25,191 nt of DNA from Acidimicrobiaceae bacterium (GTDB lineage: Bacteria; Actinomycetota; Acidimicrobiia; Acidimicrobiales; UBA8592): positions 1 through 25,191 of the forward strand of contig PBMJ01000010.1 in NCBI GenBank assembly GCA_002722525.1, given 5' to 3'. Position numbers and translations under genes: made by a program. Positions 22,894 through 25,191 of this stretch are shown here, piece after piece; position 1 is the stretch's first letter; each line of letters begins with the position of its first letter. Under the pieces are notes generated by a model. The model was not told the origin of the DNA. It was given only the letters and a program-made list of their open reading frames with translations, and did no database searches.

Positions 22894-23415
22894 GTGGAGT
22901 TTGTGCTGTTAGTTGCATTAGCAATTCTTTGGTTCGGAGCAGGTGTTTACTGGCTTCGTATGCGTTTAGGAACATCTTCTATGATGTTGGGGAGCCCGTT
23001 TAGTCGAATGCGAATTCGGAAAACTCCTCGAGCGGTTGTGGTACCCATCCACCAGCCGTTTACATCATGGGATCATGCCTACCATCAACCTGGACATTCC
23101 TTGGTTGAGCCACCACTCGACACAATAAAGAAGGGGTCGAATCCAATGGAAGTATCTAGTGAGCAAGCTCGTCTACGACGGCGCAAAGTTCTTTTGTCCT
23201 TAATCGGAATTGTGATGTTTACCTTACTCATGGCCATAGTCGTCGGTGGGGCGTTCATTGCAGTGAATCTATTCGTAGATTCCATTTTCTTGGGATATGT
23301 TCTTCTGCTCGTCCAATATCAAAGAGAAATTGAAGCATCTCGACAGCAGAAACAAGTCTTTAAACCCGCAGGAGTAGACTTCGCAGCTACAGGTTCAGAT
23401 AGCGTAGCGCTCTAA
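22894..23415 (+). CDS. Small three-helix membrane protein, tentatively GlpR-like (gephyrin-like molybdotransferase receptor)
   Basis: 173 residues. A first transmembrane helix occupies about 2-21 at the extreme N-terminus. A proline/basic cytoplasmic-type linker runs to about residue 90. Then the basic stretch EQARLRRRKVLLSLIG introduces two close hydrophobic segments (about 99-126 and 128-142), with DSIFLGYVLLLVQYQREIE, and a polar tail follows. This layout, particularly the N-terminal helix plus RRRKVL two-helix region, resembles actinobacterial GlpR proteins (mycobacterial Rv0996 type), which lie near moeA/glp and anchor Glp at the division site. The protein is shorter than typical GlpR, and no enzyme motif is present. 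The GTG start lacks a strong ribosome site; GTG 22903 is an alternative. 162 bases separate it from moaC, a gap with no clear regulatory element beyond AT-richness. Confidence 0.5.
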   Translation: MEFVLLVALAILWFGAGVYWLRMRLGTSSMMLGSPFSRMRIRKTPRAVVVPIHQPFTSWDHAYHQPGHSLVEPPLDTIKKGSNPMEVSSEQARLRRRKVLLSLIGIVMFTLLMAIVVGGAFIAVNLFVDSIFLGYVLLLVQYQREIEASRQQKQVFKPAGVDFAATGSDSVAL

Positions 23416-23430
23416 AGAGAAATCAAAGAT

Positions 23431-23459
23431 TTCACTATCGATGATTTAAAATCTAGACT
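23431..23459 (+). promoter_or_regulatory. Candidate promoter of tRNA-Ala (TTCACT-N17-TAGACT)
   Basis: TTCACT at 23431 and TAGACT at 23454 are 17 bases apart, predicting a transcription start about 5 bases before the mature tRNA 5' end. Each hexamer matches consensus only partly. Confidence 0.35.
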
Positions 23460-23470
23460 GGAGTTTCTTC

Positions 23471-23545
<75 letters not shown>

Positions 23546-23587
23546 AACAGCCCTGACAGCTTTAGGTTCACGATTTGTATGCTGGGC

Positions 23588-23593
23588 TATGCT
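23588..23593 (+). promoter_or_regulatory. -10 hexamer TATGCT for the acetoacetyl-CoA synthetase gene
   Basis: TATGCT is followed by AATAAT (6 bases) and the GTG at 23600. If this is the promoter, the in-frame ATG at 23579 lies upstream of the transcript and cannot be the start, which agrees with the family N-terminus beginning just before LWKPS. Confidence 0.42.
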
Positions 23594-23599
23594 AATAAT

Positions 23600-25191
23600 G
23601 TGAATCAACTATGGAAGCCATCAAAGGTAAGAATCGAAAACTCTTGTTTGATGGATTTCGCTAAGAAGGCCGAACACCTCTTCGATATCAAACTTCCTGA
23701 TTACGACACAATTCACAAATGGAGTGTTGACAGGCCAGATCAGTTCTGGAGTCACGCACATAATCACCTTGGACTCATTAGCGAGACCGGTGAGCAAGTT
23801 TTCACCACAGGGGCGAACCTTTACGACTCTGTGTTCTTCCCAGATAGTTCTATCAACATCGCACAAAACTTTCTTAAAAGAAACGATGACACTGATGCCA
23901 TAGTTTGGAGAGACGAGCTTGGCAATGAATCTAAATTAACTTGGTCTGAACTGAATGACCTAGTCTCAAAATTGCAGCAAGCTCTTTTAGACGTAGGGGT
24001 AGAAAGCGGAGATTGTATCGCAGCATGGTTGCCTAACCGACCAGAAGCAATTGCGGTCATGATTGCCTCTGCAAGCATTGGTGCAGTATTCACCTCTGCA
24101 TCTCCGGACTTCGGAGCCAATGGGCTCCTAGACCGATTCACTCAAGCAGTACCAAAAGTACTATTTGCGACTGATGGCTACTTCTATGGGGGCAAATGGT
24201 TTTCCTGCTTGGATAAGCTCCATGAAGTTGAAGCAGGGTTACCGACTCTCGAACAAACCATTATCGTTCCATATGCACATAAAGGGCGCTCCAAAGAAGA
24301 AGCACAAGGCCCTTATCCGCAGACCCTTTGGTCAGATTTCCTCAAAACCTTCGATCCGAAAGTAATCGACTTTCCATCTCATAACTTTGACCACCCCTGG
24401 TACATTCTGTATTCCTCCGGAACAACTGGAAAGCCTAAATGCATTGTCCACCGGTCAGGAGGTGTTCTCCTAAAGCATCTAGTTGAACACAGACTACAAA
24501 GCGATATAAAAGCTGGAGATAGAGTCTTCTACTACACCACTACAGGGTGGATGATGTGGAATTGGTTAGCTTCCGCCTTAGCATCACAGGCTACGGTCAT
24601 CCTGTATGACGGGTCACCGTTCTATCCAAACCCAACAGCCCTATTCGATTTAGCCGATGAGCTTTCTATTACCTTGTTTGGTATTTCAGCAAAATACATA
24701 GACGCATGTGCCAACGCTGACATATCACCAATAGAAACTCACGATCTCTCAAGTATCAGGACAATTTGTTCAACAGGTTCAACCCTTGTTGGCGAAGGAT
24801 TTGACTATGTATACCAGAAAATTAAAAAGGATGTTCATCTTCAATCCATGTCTGGCGGGACTGATCTCTGTGGATGCCTGGTGGGTGGTGACCCAACAGG
24901 TCCGGTTATTAGACGTGAAATTCAGAAACCAGCTTTAGGTTTAGAAATTCAGATCCTTAGTGATAGCGGGGAAATATTAGGTTCGGGAGAACAGGGAGAG
25001 CTCGTATGTTCAAACCCGTTTCCATCAATGCCTATCGCATTTCTCAATGATGAGAAGGGGGAACGGTACCGCTCTGCATATTTTGACAAGTATGCAGGAA
25101 GTTGGCATCAAGGAGATTTTGCCGAGTGGACTCCAGCCGGCGGAATCATTATCCATGGAAGGTCAGACGCCACTCTAAACCCTGGTGGTGT
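23600..25191 (+). CDS. Acetoacetyl-CoA synthetase, 5' part (3' end beyond window)
   Basis: An ANL-superfamily ligase activating acetoacetate with ATP and CoA to acetoacetyl-CoA. The N-terminus reads MNQLWKPSKVRIENSCL and then MDFAKK, the hallmark of the family (LWKPS..RI..S.L..F). The AMP-binding loop YSSGTTGKPK is at 271-280, followed by VHRSGGVLLKHLVEH. The A5-type motif SGGTDLCGC, a WHQGDF segment and GRSDATLNPGGV come just before the edge. 530 codons are visible of an expected ~640-660; the C-terminal catalytic lysine lies outside. GTG 23600 is chosen over ATG 23579 from the -10 placement. It would feed acetoacetate into acetyl-CoA or polyhydroxyalkanoate/lipid metabolism; which one is not shown. 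It starts 55 bases after the tRNA-Ala. Confidence 0.9.
   Translation, partial: MNQLWKPSKVRIENSCLMDFAKKAEHLFDIKLPDYDTIHKWSVDRPDQFWSHAHNHLGLISETGEQVFTTGANLYDSVFFPDSSINIAQNFLKRNDDTDAIVWRDELGNESKLTWSELNDLVSKLQQALLDVGVESGDCIAAWLPNRPEAIAVMIASASIGAVFTSASPDFGANGLLDRFTQAVPKVLFATDGYFYGGKWFSCLDKLHEVEAGLPTLEQTIIVPYAHKGRSKEEAQGPYPQTLWSDFLKTFDPKVIDFPSHNFDHPWYILYSSGTTGKPKCIVHRSGGVLLKHLVEHRLQSDIKAGDRVFYYTTTGWMMWNWLASALASQATVILYDGSPFYPNPTALFDLADELSITLFGISAKYIDACANADISPIETHDLSSIRTICSTGSTLVGEGFDYVYQKIKKDVHLQSMSGGTDLCGCLVGGDPTGPVIRREIQKPALGLEIQILSDSGEILGSGEQGELVCSNPFPSMPIAFLNDEKGERYRSAYFDKYAGSWHQGDFAEWTPAGGIIIHGRSDATLNPGG

Noticed and set aside
23579..23599. Upstream ATG for the acetoacetyl-CoA synthetase
   Set aside because: It would place the likely -10 hexamer inside the coding region and add seven residues not seen before the family's LWKPS opening.

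Overview
The window reads as a compact bacterial chromosome segment of moderate GC (mid-40s percent by eye) with almost no non-coding space; no stretch above 300 bases lacks a gene. The best taxonomic guess is an uncultured, streamlined actinobacterium, possibly a marine Acidimicrobiia relative. This rests on an Rpf-type muralytic domain, a PEGHT-start Nei-type DNA glycosylase, an Aur1-like PAP2 protein, a candidate GlpR-like membrane protein beside moeA/moaA/moaC, and -10 hexamers of the form TANNNT placed 6-7 bases before many start codons (leaderless initiation). The DUF2298/YYY and Agl23-like membrane proteins are families also typical of Chloroflexota and haloarchaea, so that phylum, or gene exchange with it, cannot be excluded from sequence reading alone.

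Layout. 1-256 (-) is the 5' part of a Nei/Fpg-family DNA glycosylase. 349-5381 (+) holds a membrane-anchored coiled-coil Rpf-like cell-wall enzyme followed by two large polytopic GT-C-type membrane proteins, the second Agl23-like. They converge, with 6 bases between stop codons, on 5388-10061 (-), a 1557-residue fusion of a PMT/GT39-like glycosyltransferase half and a DUF2298 (YYY) half. Together these look like a cell-surface glycosylation block. 10161-10796 (+) is an NfuA-type Fe-S carrier, convergent with a minus-strand run: dxs (isoprenoid precursor synthesis), a PAP2/Aur1-like membrane phosphatase/transferase, an UPF0104 flippase-like protein that is translationally coupled to PAP2, and an FlK-like hotdog thioesterase.

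15231-17974 (+) is the tldD-tldE protease pair, followed by uppP (undecaprenyl pyrophosphatase) at 18046. uppP overlaps stop-to-stop with an FmdB zinc-ribbon gene; plsY, the upstream neighbour of fmdB, is divergent from moeA. 20033-22731 (+) is moeA-moaA-moaC (molybdopterin synthesis), followed by a small GlpR-like membrane protein. That neighbourhood resembles the actinobacterial glp/glpR pair, which links a MoeA homologue to the divisome. A tRNA-Ala(CGC) and the 5' 530 codons of an acetoacetyl-CoA synthetase close the window.

Coherent themes are envelope construction (UppP recycling of the lipid carrier, PlsY phospholipid acylation, Dxs isoprenoid supply, UPF0104/PAP2 lipid handling, GT-C surface glycosylation, Rpf-like wall cleavage) and cofactor maturation (NfuA, MoeA/MoaA/MoaC). 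No mobile element, CRISPR array, rRNA or phage gene was seen.
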